Source: Actinostola sp. cb2023 (lineage: Eukaryota; Cnidaria; Anthozoa; Actiniaria; Actinostolidae). Taken from it: 64,000 nucleotides of DNA. The stretch covers positions 124,001-188,000 of the forward strand of contig JAUJYZ010000192.1 of NCBI GenBank assembly GCA_033675265.1. Direction: 5' to 3'. This document shows, one piece after another, positions 15,527 through 64,000 of the stretch. The translations under genes and the position numbers were made by a program. Numbering within the stretch: position 1 is the first letter of the stretch; every line of letters begins with the position of its first letter. Below the pieces are notes generated by a model. The model did not search any database. It was not told the origin of the DNA and saw nothing but the letters and a program-made list of their open reading frames with translations.

Positions 15527-15790
15527 GACGTCACTTTATGACCCGACCAATCACAATCAACCTTTGGCATCCGCTCGCTCATTGATTGGCTGGCAAGTCT
15601 GTTCTTGGCTAAATGTCATTTATCAGTTGTGTGTACCAGTTCGGCATGTAGTGTACCCAGAAAAGCTCCTCTGAGAGGGCAACTCTGTTCGAATTTACTC
15701 ACAAACTGCCGGGATATTTTACGAAACGCTACCGCTTAACAAGATCGATGTACGTAATGGTGGTGTAAGAGTTGTGCGAGCCCTTCTAAG
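15527..15790 (+). promoter_or_regulatory. Likely FAM53 promoter with CRE and CCAAT boxes, plus 5' exon
   Basis: GACGTCAC (15527-15534) is a CRE-like site. A CCAAT box (15547-15551) and an inverted ATTGG box (15585-15589) follow within 60 bp. About 200 bp later a good donor, TTCTAAG|GTAATTT (exon end 15790), could splice a 5' untranslated exon to the acceptor at 16249 (TTCTTTTACAG) in front of the first FAM53 coding exon. The motifs are seen; their use is inferred. Confidence 0.4.
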
Positions 15791-16348
15791 GTAATTTTCG
15801 CGACAATATGACGACATTGCCCACGTCAATTTAACCCGCGATATTGTACTTTTCATCGTGATGTATTTCTGCGTAAATTTAATTTCTAATTTAACTCTCG
15901 ATTGCCAGGCCATGGGGATTGGTAGCTTTACTAGTTGTATTGGTAGCGAATGCCATTTATGACCCCACGGCCATGATGATTTGTATTCATAACTCGATCC
16001 ATTTTCTCTGACACAGGGCAAAAAAACTCTGTACTCCGAGCCATTTACTACGACCCATTGAAGTGACATGAACTAACGTATTTGCTGGTAAGTTGGAAAG
16101 CGATTGAGATAAAATACAAAAGCATTTTAGCCAGGACATTCACTGAAAGCATACATTTGTAAGAGCGTCCGTCGAATGGACCTAAATTGGGAGAAAAGTT
16201 TTGTGTTGTATAAAAGCTTAGTTCCGGTGCTACATATATTCTTTTACAGGGCAAATCGTCGAGCGATCGAGAGTGAGCAAGCTTGCCAGTCATTCTGTCA
16301 ACTCGTATCGGAGAACATAAAATCAGTTCTTCATGCGGTGGCCTAAGG

Positions 16349-18142
16349 ATGGTGACATTGATTACAAACAAACTGAAGAAACAATCCCTTGAAGATCTCC
16401 CAAACGAACCCCTTAAGGTACCAAGCAATCCTAGTTTATGTTCTGTTAATGATTATTTCTTTGTGGTAGTCGTCGTGTTAGATAGCTGTTAGCTTCCCAA
16501 AGCACCAGTGTACAACTTCAATGTGCTGTCTCTTCATTCCGGTTGATCCGTTTAGGTTGGCACGAACGCTGAAGGGAGAAACGAACTCGTACTGCAAAGG
16601 AACAACTTAGGTAACGGAGAGTTTTTTTCGTTGTTATTTTTCGATTGATCGCATCTATGCTAATTTACAGTCGAATATTGCCAAATGGAGGACCTCATTG
16701 AATTCATGGGGGCAACTGTTATTATTAGAGCACAACGAAACACATGGTCTCCGTGACACATTTCTCTTTTCATTTCAGAAGAAGGCTTTATACATCGAGT
16801 TAATAATGATCGTAGACCAGGTCCTGGCCATCTTAGAACAAGAAGTTACCCTACGCACAATTTGAGAGGGTCGGAGTGCAGAGGAACACTTCTCAACTCA
16901 TCTACTATGCATGCTACGGCTGCGCCACCCGCAAGCAAAAAATTATGTCGCTCGATTTCGGTTCCCGAAGAGGAATCATTAGATGAGAGCAACTTGAATT
17001 GTTGGGTGCCCAAAGCCTCTAAAGTATGGCATCCGGTGAAGATTTTGTCAAGGACATCCTCTAGACCACGGTCCATGTCCTCTCCACCAGAGAAACTGAT
17101 TCATACACATGCACGAAACGCAAGAGCTGAGGCAGAATTATCGAACACGGGTGTGAATTCAATCTCCACACCACCGGCATCACCTACACCACGGCCAGCT
17201 TCAGCATTTGCTGCTCTGAGTCGAAGTCTGTGTACAAAATCGCATCAAAGGGAACAGGATAAGAGTACACCATGCAAAAAAGTCGAAAATACCACTGATG
17301 AGTGCCCACGATTGCAGAGAAGTCGTTCTCAACCGTGCTTCGAGCGGGCTCGAGTTTGCGGGATTAAGCGAAGAATAGAGGATGATTTTGACAGTGGGAA
17401 CAATCTTAGGCCGGCTTTGGATCTAGCAAAGATGGAGGAGGTTAGTTTGTCTCTGTAAAGAATCTTGTCTTTATACAATCCAGATGCTAGATTCCATCAT
17501 TTATTTGCTTGTTTCTGGTACTCTAAATACTAATCGAAGCTGTATAAATTATTAATCAAACAAAAGCTAGAGTTCTCTCTAGCGTGTACGGCTCGACATG
17601 CTAAACTAATATATTTATTTTGGTCTAATTCTTTCTCGTTACAGTCCTCTTACTTTCGGTTTAAAGATAAGAGACGTGGCCTACGAATACCAAAGTGTTC
17701 GGTGAGTGATTCTCGTGATGGTTCTAGTCGAAACCTGACTGATCACAAGATGATTTATTTCACTTAGACTTTTCTATGCGATTGTAAAATTGTACATTTC
17801 AACTTCACTAAGCTACTGATATTTATTCATTTTCAGAACAAAAGCGATGCCAAGGGACTTCCAGCTCCGTATTTCACAGAACACGAAAGTTTTATTCTGA
17901 AGCCCATCGTTTCATCTCCCCTGGATGCGACAGCATCGAGTATTATGATAACACCGACTTCTTCTCCAACTAAACAGCTCGAATTAGCTGACAAACTGAC
18001 TGCAGAAAGGTCTCTAATCACGACCTTCATGGACGAAAAAAGAAAAGGACTTGATCGGCAAATCACCGAAAAAGGAGTTTTTCACTTAGATTATGGTTTA
18101 GAATTAGACATTGCCTCAATAGAGGAGGACGATTTCTACTGA
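16349..18142 (+). CDS. FAM53: FAM53 family protein, five coding exons, 382 aa
   Basis: Coding exons: 16349-16417, 16556-16610, 16779-17440, 17645-17701, 17837-18142; all junctions are GT-AG and in frame. The start is supported by MVTLITNKLKKQSLEDL, which closely resembles the N-terminus of vertebrate FAM53A. Family hallmarks follow: CRSISVPEE (about residue 98), SKVWHPVK (about 122), RSRSQPCF, a basic patch GIKRR (about 236) that could act as a nuclear localisation signal, RPALDLAKMEE, and an acidic tail ending ELDIASIEEDDFY. FAM53 proteins are small, largely disordered nuclear regulators; one vertebrate member (FAM53B) has been linked to beta-catenin nuclear import. The invertebrate gene is probably a single pre-duplication orthologue, so no A/B/C letter is given. 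Serine-proline sites such as STPPASPTP suggest phosphorylation; this is inference. Confidence 0.9.
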
Positions 18143-18375
18143 AGACATAGATAGTAGAAGAAAACCATTTGTATGAACTAAATCAAATCAACTCGCGTAT
18201 GATTGTAGTATAATCACCCGAACTCGAATTCATGCAGTCATTTATTTATTCTATTTAGGATTCAAAAGTTTTGTGCAGTATTAGTTGTGTGTAACCTCAA
18301 ACTCCTGGTCCTTGTATATTTTTACATATATTATCTTTTTTGCAGAGCATTCTGTGCCAACGTAAATATTCCGTG

Positions 18376-18381
18376 AATAAA
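18376..18381 (+). terminator. Polyadenylation signal of FAM53
   Basis: AATAAA lies 234 bp after the FAM53 stop codon in AT-rich sequence, with a second overlapping AAATAA context. It is the first canonical signal downstream of the stop. Confidence 0.6.
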
Positions 18382-18579
18382 ATAACCGCAGGAAAATACA
18401 ATAAATGGCGATAATGAAAAAAACAAGCATTGTCGGATGACCAGAAAGGAAAGTTGTAAAGTATTAAAGAGAGAAGAGTGTTAACGGGCGTCTTTTGTTT
18501 TGTTTTACGCTGCAACGATTTACATGCATAATCGCCCTCCCCTTTGCCCTCACATTATGAAAATGTAAACAAAACTTTT

Positions 18580-18699
18580 TCACGCGTGTAGTCGTTTTCG
18601 CGCAATTTTGGATTTCGCGGCAAAAGTGCATTCTGACCAATCGGCTGAATCGGCGTCAAAGTAGGCGTGACGTCACCGTGAAGCCGTTTCCAAGGAAAA
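18580..18699 (+). promoter_or_regulatory. DAAF9 promoter with consensus CRE
   Basis: CpG-containing sequence between the FAM53 polyadenylation site and the DAAF9 start. TGACGTCA (18668-18675) is a palindromic CRE. GTTTCCAAGGAAAA (18686-18699), immediately before the first ATG, has a loose RFX X-box shape but at least two mismatches to GTNRCC-N-RGNAAC. AAAATGGCGGCCAT overlaps a YY1-like motif at the first ATG. Confidence 0.5.
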
Positions 18700-18728
18700 A
18701 TGGCGGCCATGTCGGGCAAGAGGTGGTA
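18700..18728 (+). other. Alternative first coding exon or uORF of DAAF9
   Basis: An ATG at 18700 opens MAAMSGKRW followed by TAA, so in the unspliced reading it is a 9-codon uORF 41 bp upstream of the second ATG (18741). A donor at 18729 (AGGTG|GTAAGTTAG) would instead splice MAAMSGKR in phase 2 directly to exon 2, giving a 1,181-aa protein. Both first exons end in phase 2, so both are compatible with exon 2. Sequence alone cannot choose. Confidence 0.5.
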
Positions 18729-18740
18729 AGTTAGACTACA

Positions 18741-57732
<38,992 letters not shown>

Positions 57733-57994
57733 TTTACAGACACAGTGAAGTTGCTCTGTTACAATTACATTAGCCTTTGTTACCAAAGATTTCAAGCTCA
57801 ATTTAATTGAAGTTTCTAAGTTGTATGGTACAATGTATGTCCATGTTCTTACACGTTTTACATTGTCTCTGACAAGTGTGTACACACATTGGTTGGTATT
57901 ATAGGTATTGTGCAAGTCACACACAAGTTTGCACTGTGTGAAGTTAGATATTATTAAAAATTAGAGTGGTTTTCATAAACCTGTGAAACAAACT

Positions 57995-58112
57995 ATTAAG
58001 GCTCGGACACACGATGGAACTTTTCTTGCAACGTTGCGCGCAACGGTTGCAGAAGTAGAACTCAATCCTACTTCTGCAACTGTTGCACTCAACGTTGCAT
58101 CATGTGTATTAT
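57995..58112. mobile_element. Foldback MITE in the DAAF9 3' UTR
   Basis: Arms CAACGGTTGCAGAAGTAG and CTACTTCTGCAACTGTTG flank AACTCAATC, extended outwards by TTGCAACGTTGCGCG against CACTCAACGTTGCA and by GACACACGAT against ATCATGTGT. It is related to 41640-41905. It lies between the DAAF9 stop (57732) and its polyadenylation signal, so it would be transcribed in the mature mRNA. Confidence 0.75.
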
Positions 58113-58334
58113 ACTAATATGTATTTCACAGGTTTATTACAACCACTCTGTGTTAATAAGGGTCTAATATTTATTGATGTTAATAGTGTGATCACTTACA
58201 AAGCCACTTCTAGATGTGAATTTTATCACTTTTCAAAATTTGCAATTTAATCTGCTGCACAGCTTGTACATAGTGTTTATAATTTGTTTGTATTAACTTA
58301 TGAAGATGTTAGCAAGTTTCCAGCCATGTTTGAG

Positions 58335-58340
58335 AATAAA
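58335..58340 (+). terminator. Polyadenylation signal of DAAF9
   Basis: AATAAA, preceded by TGAG and followed by ATATATTTAAG, 603 bp after the DAAF9 stop codon. The convergent ATP5ME signal is about 180 bp further on. Confidence 0.6.
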
Positions 58341-58519
58341 ATATATTTAAGAGGAGTCATTTGTCAATAACACTAGCAGCAGCACCCGTATGCTGTGTCC
58401 TCTTTCTGAGGGGGAGGGGGCAGGGGAGACTGGACTTTCCATCAAGTACTGCTATATAAATGGTACAAACTAATGTTGAACTGGAGTCCTTTCAGAAAGC
58501 AGACCAATGTAAAAGGTAG

Positions 58520-58525
58520 TTTATT
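58520..58525 (-). terminator. Polyadenylation signal of ATP5ME (minus strand)
   Basis: TTTATT on the plus strand reads AATAAA on the minus strand, about 150 bp after the read-through stop of ATP5ME. The two genes converge with only about 180 bp between their signals. Confidence 0.6.
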
Positions 58526-58676
58526 AGGTTTCAAGTCAAATATCAATAATAATTACAAAGTATCAATTCTTAATCCCACTGTTCAAATAATTCACACTGC
58601 CATAAATAAGCTTGCAATCCATTGAAACAAGGCTATTTAAGGTTGACGTCAGTTCAAAACAGCGGCACTGAAATGA

Positions 58677-59978
58677 TCAAAAACAACTATTAGACCACAA
58701 ACCTACGTCATGCATACATAATAAGGTGGATCTCCAAGTAGCACCTTTTGCAGCTGCTGCATCTCGTGCAGCTTTCAGTTCAGCCTTCTCCTTGGCTCGT
58801 AATGCTTCTACTTCTCTGTCATGAGCAGCTTTTGGTTTCAGATTCTCTACAGAGATGAAAGGTATGTTGTTACATTTTATATTTTAATAATTACTATATT
58901 ATGCACGCTTTGATTGGTTGAGGGCTGTGTGTTATTAGAGTACAGATGCACATGTTGCAAAATCACTCGATAGCTGATATTGAAGTTACACTCCAATGAC
59001 TCTGAACAATGGTTTCAAGTTGAGGCTATTGGGTCAGTACAAAAACTTGGCCAGATAGCCTCAACTTGAAACCTTTTGTTCAGAGTCATTGGAGTGTAAC
59101 TTCAATATCAACTATTCTCAAAATATGATATAAAACAAACATTCCATTTTTCCATGCATCTGTACTCTTATAGATGCTCACTATTTTTATTGCCAGATTG
59201 CATCGCGTGTCTAACCCTGGATTACTTGATGCACTGTTGACAGCAATATTGCAAACAACACTTGCATTGGTTAGTGCAAGTTGTTCCATATTTCCTTTCC
59301 CATCTACATAGAAGTATTTTGGTCTCTACCAGTCATCATCTTCCCTCTCTCCCTTCCCATTTACAGTGCGACGACTTTAACCAGGGTCAGTTAGATAACG
59401 AGATTGCTCTCTCCTGATTGGCTGAGGTACACAAATTTTGCTTTGTTTTCGTCTGACTTGTGATTGGTTCTCGTTGTCTAAGTGGCCCCAGTTACAGTAG
59501 TCACACTGTAAAAAACAGTGAAGCCAATTTGCACTACAAACTTTATACCAGTATTTGAAGTTAAACCTTAGCATGCATGTACACTACATTGAGATGGTCT
59601 GTAAATGTTTCTCATTGCCTCTAAATTCAATTATTATTAGCATGAAACAGCTCTGCTCAGATATGATTACTACTTTTGTAGACTGGTATTTTACTATCCA
59701 GAGGAAATCTACAAAGACTACATGCTCAAAATTTGTCATTTTAACATTACCATTTCTTCTATATCCATAAGTAACTCCTATTAATAGAGCAGCATATCTT
59801 GAAAACTTTGGGGGTAAAAATACAAGGTTAGAACAAGATCGTGTACAAATAAATATTCAACTCGCTTAGTTTATGTTCTTGCCGATCAAACTTTGATTTT
59901 CGCTTAGATTATTCAGTTGCAACATCACAAGTCATTTGCTAAGCTTACCCTTATTGCTGGATTGACGTTAACTGGCAT
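58677..59978 (-). CDS. ATP5ME: ATP synthase subunit e, mitochondrial (three coding exons)
   Basis: Minus-strand exons: 59949-59978 (MPVNVNPAIR), 59751-59805 (FSRYAALLIGVTYGYRRN) and 58846 downwards (ENLKPKAAHDREVEALRAKE). Junctions are GT-AG and in frame. The order matches human ATP5ME (GRYSALFLGVAYG then YLKPRAEEERR). One transmembrane helix carries GVTYG, the GxxxG motif by which subunit e packs against subunit g at the F1Fo-ATP synthase dimer interface of the inner mitochondrial membrane. The tail is a charged Ala/Lys/Glu coiled coil. The 3' end is uncertain: reading straight on gives a stop at 58677-58679 and an 84-aa protein, whereas a weak donor at 58745 (AAAG|GTGCTA) to an acceptor at about 58668 would give about 66 aa, nearer the usual 69. 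All exons are too short to stand out as open frames. Confidence 0.88.
58937..59168. mobile_element. Foldback MITE in ATP5ME intron 2
   Basis: Outer ends AGAGTACAGATGCA and TGCATCTGTACTCT pair. Inside, a 55-bp near-perfect stem runs from ATTGAAGTTACACTCCAATG through CAAGTTGAGGCTAT to its complement, around a loop of about 20 nt. The 67-codon minus-strand open frame at 59086-59289 overlaps it and is not an exon. Confidence 0.85.
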
Positions 59979-60574
59979 TTTTAAGTTTCAGAAAGTAAGA
60001 AAGATAATTATTTTGTCTTCCAACTACTGAAACACCAATACAAGATGGCGTCCAACTGGAGAAGGAAGATGCAATGCCTTATGGGAAATATGTGTGGATC
60101 TTTTGGGTTTCCTGTGGCGAATCAATCTGACACAGGTAACCCAATCACAATTTGGCACAATATCTTATTTTTTCACTAAAAAAAAAAGTTTTGATAGGCA
60201 ATTACTACATATTATAGGGGCTCCTATTTATGTTTTATTGCACAGTAAAATCTACAAAATACATTGACACAGACTAGAGAATTCAAAAATATTTATAATT
60301 CGAAGTATTCATTTATTAGACTGGTTTGTTTTCGCATCAACGAGAAACATTATTTACTAACTGATATTTTCTAAGAAAGAATTGAAGTTTTTCTGATAAA
60401 TAGTTTATAAAGTATTTTATTTTGTTTTCAGAATGTAAGTTACGAGACTATCCCGAGACATAAATTTAAACGACATGAAATCGATTGGATCTCGCTCGTG
60501 CGTTTGTTTGAGGTTGCCAAGACAACGCGTGTAAATCATAAAGAAGCGTCACAAAGAGAAAGGTTCAAAACAAC
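59979..60574. promoter_or_regulatory. Shared bidirectional promoter of ATP5ME and the LRRC27-like gene
   Basis: About 600 bp separates the two divergent start codons. CAAGATGGCG (60041-60050) is a YY1-type site, common at housekeeping promoters, on the ATP5ME side. An upstream ATG at 60045 opens 30 codons to a donor at 60137 (ACACAG|GTAACC); splicing to the acceptor at 60431 (TTTTCAG) hits a stop at once, so this could be a 5' untranslated exon of the plus-strand gene. CpG-containing sequence continues to the LRRC27-like ATG. Confidence 0.55.
60513..60526 (+). promoter_or_regulatory. Near-consensus RFX X-box
   Basis: GTTGCCAAGACAAC fits GTNRCC-N(0-3)-RGYAAC with one mismatch. It lies 49 bp upstream of the LRRC27-like start codon. 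X-boxes at this distance are typical of ciliary genes controlled by RFX and FOXJ1 factors. Confidence 0.65.
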
Positions 60575-63500
60575 ATGGCGGTCGGTGAAGGAGGACGAGA
60601 TAACGGCGTACAGGATCTTATAAAGACTACTAATGCTCTAGGAAGTACAACAATTGATTTAAGTAGAAAGAATCTTACCGAAATACCTTCTGAAGTTCTT
60701 GATTTGCAGCAATTAGAGGTAAAAATCGAATAACGAATTTATATCATTCAACAGCTGTTTTACCACAGTTGGCCGAGGCTGAGTTATTGTCCGTCTTTTA
60801 GATCTTGTACGTTTACAGAAACCATGACAATACAGCCATTGTTATTTTACTTATAAGAGTTATGATAAGATTGTATTCTTCTATATTGACGTATTTATTT
60901 CTGTATTCAGTTCCTGTACGTAGAGGGAAACTACCTAACAGTCATTCCAGAATACCTCTTTGAAAGATTGCCAAATTTGAAATGGTTAGATCTCAGAAAC
61001 AACCACATTACTGAAGTCCCTGCTACGGTAGGCTCGCACAAGTAAGTCGGTGATGAGTGATGAGAGGGGGATAATGATTCTATTCTATCCAGTAATATTA
61101 CTTTAGTTTTAGAATAGGACTACTAAATAGCTATGTACAATGTATTTTTAAATATTTATGCAAAATAAACTATGAAAATAGAGTTTCTCAAAACCTTGTG
61201 TTTTTGAGCTAAGAAATATTTTAGAGGCAATGGTCGTGAAGGAGCCTATTGGATGAGGTTGAGCCGTACTGTGTTCTAAGCCAATAAGAAGTGGAAGTAG
61301 ACTAAAATGTTTGTACTAAATTATTTTATTTAACACAGGTCTTTGAGAAATTTACTTCTTGAAGGAAATGACATCAAAGAACTGCCATTAGAACTGGGTA
61401 ATTATAGAATATCTTTGTTTGATTGTTTGATATGCTCTAATTAACTGACAATACATTTGTACATAATACAGAAAGTATCTTACCACTAAGTAAGACTGTA
61501 AACAATATATTTTAATTATTATTACTTTCTTTAGGTTTTGCTAAATTAAGTGGATTAAATCTTGCATCCAACCCTTTGGAAATGCCACCTTCTAGTGTTA
61601 TAGAGAAAGGAACACAGGTATGACTTAATGACCGATTAGTTGGAATATTGTAGCTTCTGTTACAGGGCCACATACAGTACCATACTGATGATGGCCACTT
61701 GTTTTTGATGACATATGGTCAAAACCAGAGCTCATCAGTTTTTCTCTGTACATACTGCAGGAAGTATTGAAGTATCTTAGAGATAAGTATGCTACCAAGA
61801 TGCAACTGTCTGAAAACCAAGGCGCTTTAGGTAAGTCATAATATTGTAACTTGTACTTACTATGTTTGAATGTGTATATGATAGAAATATATTTTAAATA
61901 TTCTATAGGTGTGAGATCAATGTCACCATCTTCAAGTGATGATGATCTGCTCTATGGCAATGATTATCAAGGTAATTATTATTGTCAATCACAGTATTAT
62001 TTAATGCCGCAAATTTAGATGTTTCATCTATAATAAACCAAAGGGCAGGTCAAAACAAGACTGAATACATGTATGCCAGGCCCTGGTTGCACGAAAGGTG
62101 AATAAGCGCTATCCACCGGATAAGTCCAGTATCCAACGGATACAATTTATTGGATAACTGCATCCGTTTTATCAGTTGGATAAGACTTATCCGTTGGATA
62201 GCGCTATTCACATTTCATGCATCCAGGGCCAGATAAATAAGGGTTAGTGAATAGTCCCCAAAATATCGAAGAGGTCCACAAAATTTACCCCAATCTGAAA
62301 ATCGTGGAAATGTTTTTCCTGTACGTGTATCTATATTGATGACAGGCTAAGTTAAGCCTTTGGATTGACCTTCTAGCTCAGTCTCTTTTATTTTAATTTA
62401 CCATTCACCACCCCTCAAATAGCCTGATAGCAAGGGAACAGGGAGACTACAGAAGAATGGGCTGACTGCGATTCAACCTTTTAGTGCAGTAACTATGAAC
62501 AGCAATAAGGAGCTCTGGATATCAATACTTGTACAGTATCTTCTAGTTTCTCTTGCTGGTGGACGTTCATTAGTGTAATTTGCATCCAAAACCAAAGTCA
62601 GACAAATGAAGAGTTGTTTCCTGATATCCATCTCCTTTTTGCTTTCTTAGTTGCTGTCATTCTCCCTGACGAGGAAAAAGTACCCCTAAAAGAAGACGGG
62701 GTCAAGATAGAAAGAGTACGCTTGCCTCCAATATTCCAAGCAGCTGCTGAGAGACCAAGGATTAGAACTGTTGACGAAACCAATGAGATCCTGAGAGGAC
62801 AAAAATCTACACAATTTGAACCCAAGTCTAAGACTAACATACAAATAAGTGAGCCAGAATTGAGATTGAAGTCTCCCAAAAGGCAAATACATGATATACC
62901 ACGAGCGATGATGTACTCCCCTCCAAAAGATGGTGTTATTTCCCCTGATGAAGGAAATTCCAGGCAATATCTCCATAGCACAAAAAGAAAAAACTACAGC
63001 GACTCTGCTTTGAGAAACAGATTTGAACTTATACAAGAAGTGGAAGAGAAACCTAATAAACCACCAAAAAGAAGAAAACCTAGACGGCAAAGTCCAACGA
63101 AGACTTTCAGTCACTCCAACAAGTCTACAACTATAGACAAAGAGGGACTGAAAGAGATAACGATTAAAACAAATGATATGAAAGTTAGTGGAGGTAACAC
63201 GGTAAAGGACTCAGACAAACATCAACCCAATCAATCAGAGAAGAAAGTCCACTACGAAGATCTGAAAGAAACAACTAAATTCTCAGACCATCCCTTTACT
63301 CTTAGCCTCAATGAAGGAGACTATGTAGCAATAAAAGTCCCATCTAAGTTGTACATCAAAGGACAGCCGTGTTTGGGGAAGATTACCACGACATCAGACA
63401 ATCTTGGATTACTGACAGTACACTACTACATAGGGACATATGAGGGCTATTGGAGACCAATGATGAGCAGGACCAGCCCTTATCTCAGAAAAGTACCACA

Positions 63501-63618
63501 TGCTAGTGTTCTTTGTAAATTTAGACTATCTGATGGACGAATGAGTCCCATCACAAGAGCTAAAGTGAAGAACATGGTTGATGGTGAAGAACAGCAACAC
63601 GTAGATTTACATCATTAA
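60575..63618 (+). CDS. LRRC27-like leucine-rich repeat protein with C-terminal SH3/Tudor-like module, 505 aa
   Basis: Coding exons: 60575-60718, 60911-61041, 61339-61397, 61535-61617, 61761-61830, 61909-61971, 62651-63618; all GT-AG and in frame. The start ATG (MAVGEGGRDN) is the first in the X-box-linked 5' region. Residues about 25-150 are leucine-rich repeats (TTIDLSRKNLTEIP, FLYVEGNYLTVIP, NLKWLDLRNNHITEVP, NLLLEGNDIKELPLELG, GLNLASNPLEMPP) ending in EVLKYLRDKYA. This resembles LRRC27, including its LPNLTWLDLRYN block. Residues about 184-397 are basic and probably disordered (KPPKRRKPRRQSP). Residues 399-497 form a compact module: NEGDYVAIKV, CLGKITT, LLTVHYYIGTYEGYWRPM, YLRKVPHASVLCKFRLSDGR. 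Vertebrate LRRC27 as I recall it has a coiled-coil tail instead, so I leave the symbol empty. LRRC27 relatives are expressed in ciliated tissues; function is not known. Confidence 0.85.
62079..62230. mobile_element. MITE in intron 6 of the LRRC27-like gene
   Basis: GGCCCTGGTTGCACGAAAGG and AATGTGAATAGCGC-type arms are inverted: GCGCTATCCACCGGATAAGT faces ACTTATCCGTTGGATAGCGC. The right end is GATGCATGAAA-type ending CCAGGGCC. About 152 bp, no coding capacity. Confidence 0.85.
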
Positions 63619-63813
63619 TCATGAGAATTAAGCTCCATATTAAAGACTCAGAACATCTAGAATTTACAATGATATAGTCAGAATTAACTACTCAGGACAA
63701 TATTATTGTTAATATATATATAGCCACATTGAAAAAAAATATATTAGAATCAAGCAGAAATGCATATAAGTACCAGTAATAAAAGGTGTGACAGAAACGT
63801 GATAATATTTTTA

Positions 63814-64000
63814 GAATAACTGTATGTACATAGATTGAAGTACTAGATGTACTAATATATTTATAAGTATTTTTTGTGTGATCAATAAAAGTTCTATAAT
63901 ATTTAAAAAAGGATGATTTTTAAATTCCTATGAAAATGTCAGTTTTTTGAATAACTGTATGTACATAGATTGAAGTACTAGATGTACTAATATATTTATA
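63814..64000. repeat. 52-bp perfect direct repeat at the window end
   Basis: GAATAACTGTATGTACATAG onwards (63814-63865) is repeated exactly at 63949-64000, 135 bp apart. The second copy runs off the window, so the duplicated segment may be longer. It overlaps the 3' UTR of the LRRC27-like gene. Confidence 0.9.
63884..63889 (+). terminator. Polyadenylation signal of the LRRC27-like gene
   Basis: AATAAA 266 bp after the stop codon in AT-rich sequence, the first canonical signal after the CDS. Confidence 0.6.

Noticed and set aside
59086..59289. Minus-strand 67-codon open frame, first considered as an ATP5ME exon
   Set aside because: The exon chain 59949-59978, 59751-59805, 58846 onwards reproduces subunit e without it; it overlaps a foldback MITE.
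60045..60136. ATG-initiated 30-codon exon with a good donor upstream of the LRRC27-like gene
   Set aside because: Splicing to the next acceptor (60431) meets a stop immediately, and the ATG overlaps a YY1-type promoter motif; at best it is a 5' untranslated exon.

Overview
This is a nuclear genomic window from an invertebrate metazoan. The genes are split by GT-AG introns, their proteins align to animal families (FAM53, DAAF9/C20orf194, ATP synthase subunit e, LRRC27), and the non-coding DNA is AT-rich and full of MITE-like foldback elements, tRNA-derived fragments and very long micro- and minisatellites. The repeat style and intron density would fit an anthozoan cnidarian, but that is an inference and the species is not identified. 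No bacterial operon, CRISPR array, rRNA or intact tRNA gene was seen.

Layout. Positions 1-15,500 hold no protein-coding gene that I can support. They contain tandem repeats, a hairpin with a degenerate hammerhead-like core, a TTA-flanked MITE, a possible distant 5' non-coding exon ending at 3505, and a 1.8-kb (CTA)n array that flips to its reverse complement (TAG)n. A FAM53 gene follows (+, five coding exons, 16,349-18,142). Only about 0.5 kb later starts the dominant gene, DAAF9 (+, 43 coding exons, 18,741-57,732, 1,201 aa). Every exon junction of this model keeps the reading frame. Its introns hold almost all the repeats: a 1.6-kb inverted repeat just upstream of a 13-nt microexon, a 3.7-kb G/T-rich array, several 17-60-bp minisatellites, and at least ten MITE-like elements.

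Tail-to-tail with DAAF9 is a small gene on the minus strand for mitochondrial ATP synthase subunit e (ATP5ME, 58,677-59,978). Head-to-head with it is an LRRC27-like gene (+, seven coding exons, 60,575-63,618, 505 aa). That protein joins an N-terminal leucine-rich-repeat domain to a C-terminal module resembling an SH3-like/Tudor-like barrel. A near-consensus RFX X-box lies about 50 bp before its start codon. Two of the four genes (DAAF9 and LRRC27-like) are therefore plausibly ciliary; FAM53 is a nuclear regulatory family and ATP5ME a housekeeping gene.

Most interesting points: the DAAF9 protein keeps a canonical Walker A P-loop; two intronic minisatellites carry 5'- and 3'-splice-site-like motifs in every unit, and in one of them the last unit is the real acceptor of exon 31; the microexon sits behind a long foldback; and the LRR/SH3-like architecture of the last gene appears unusual.
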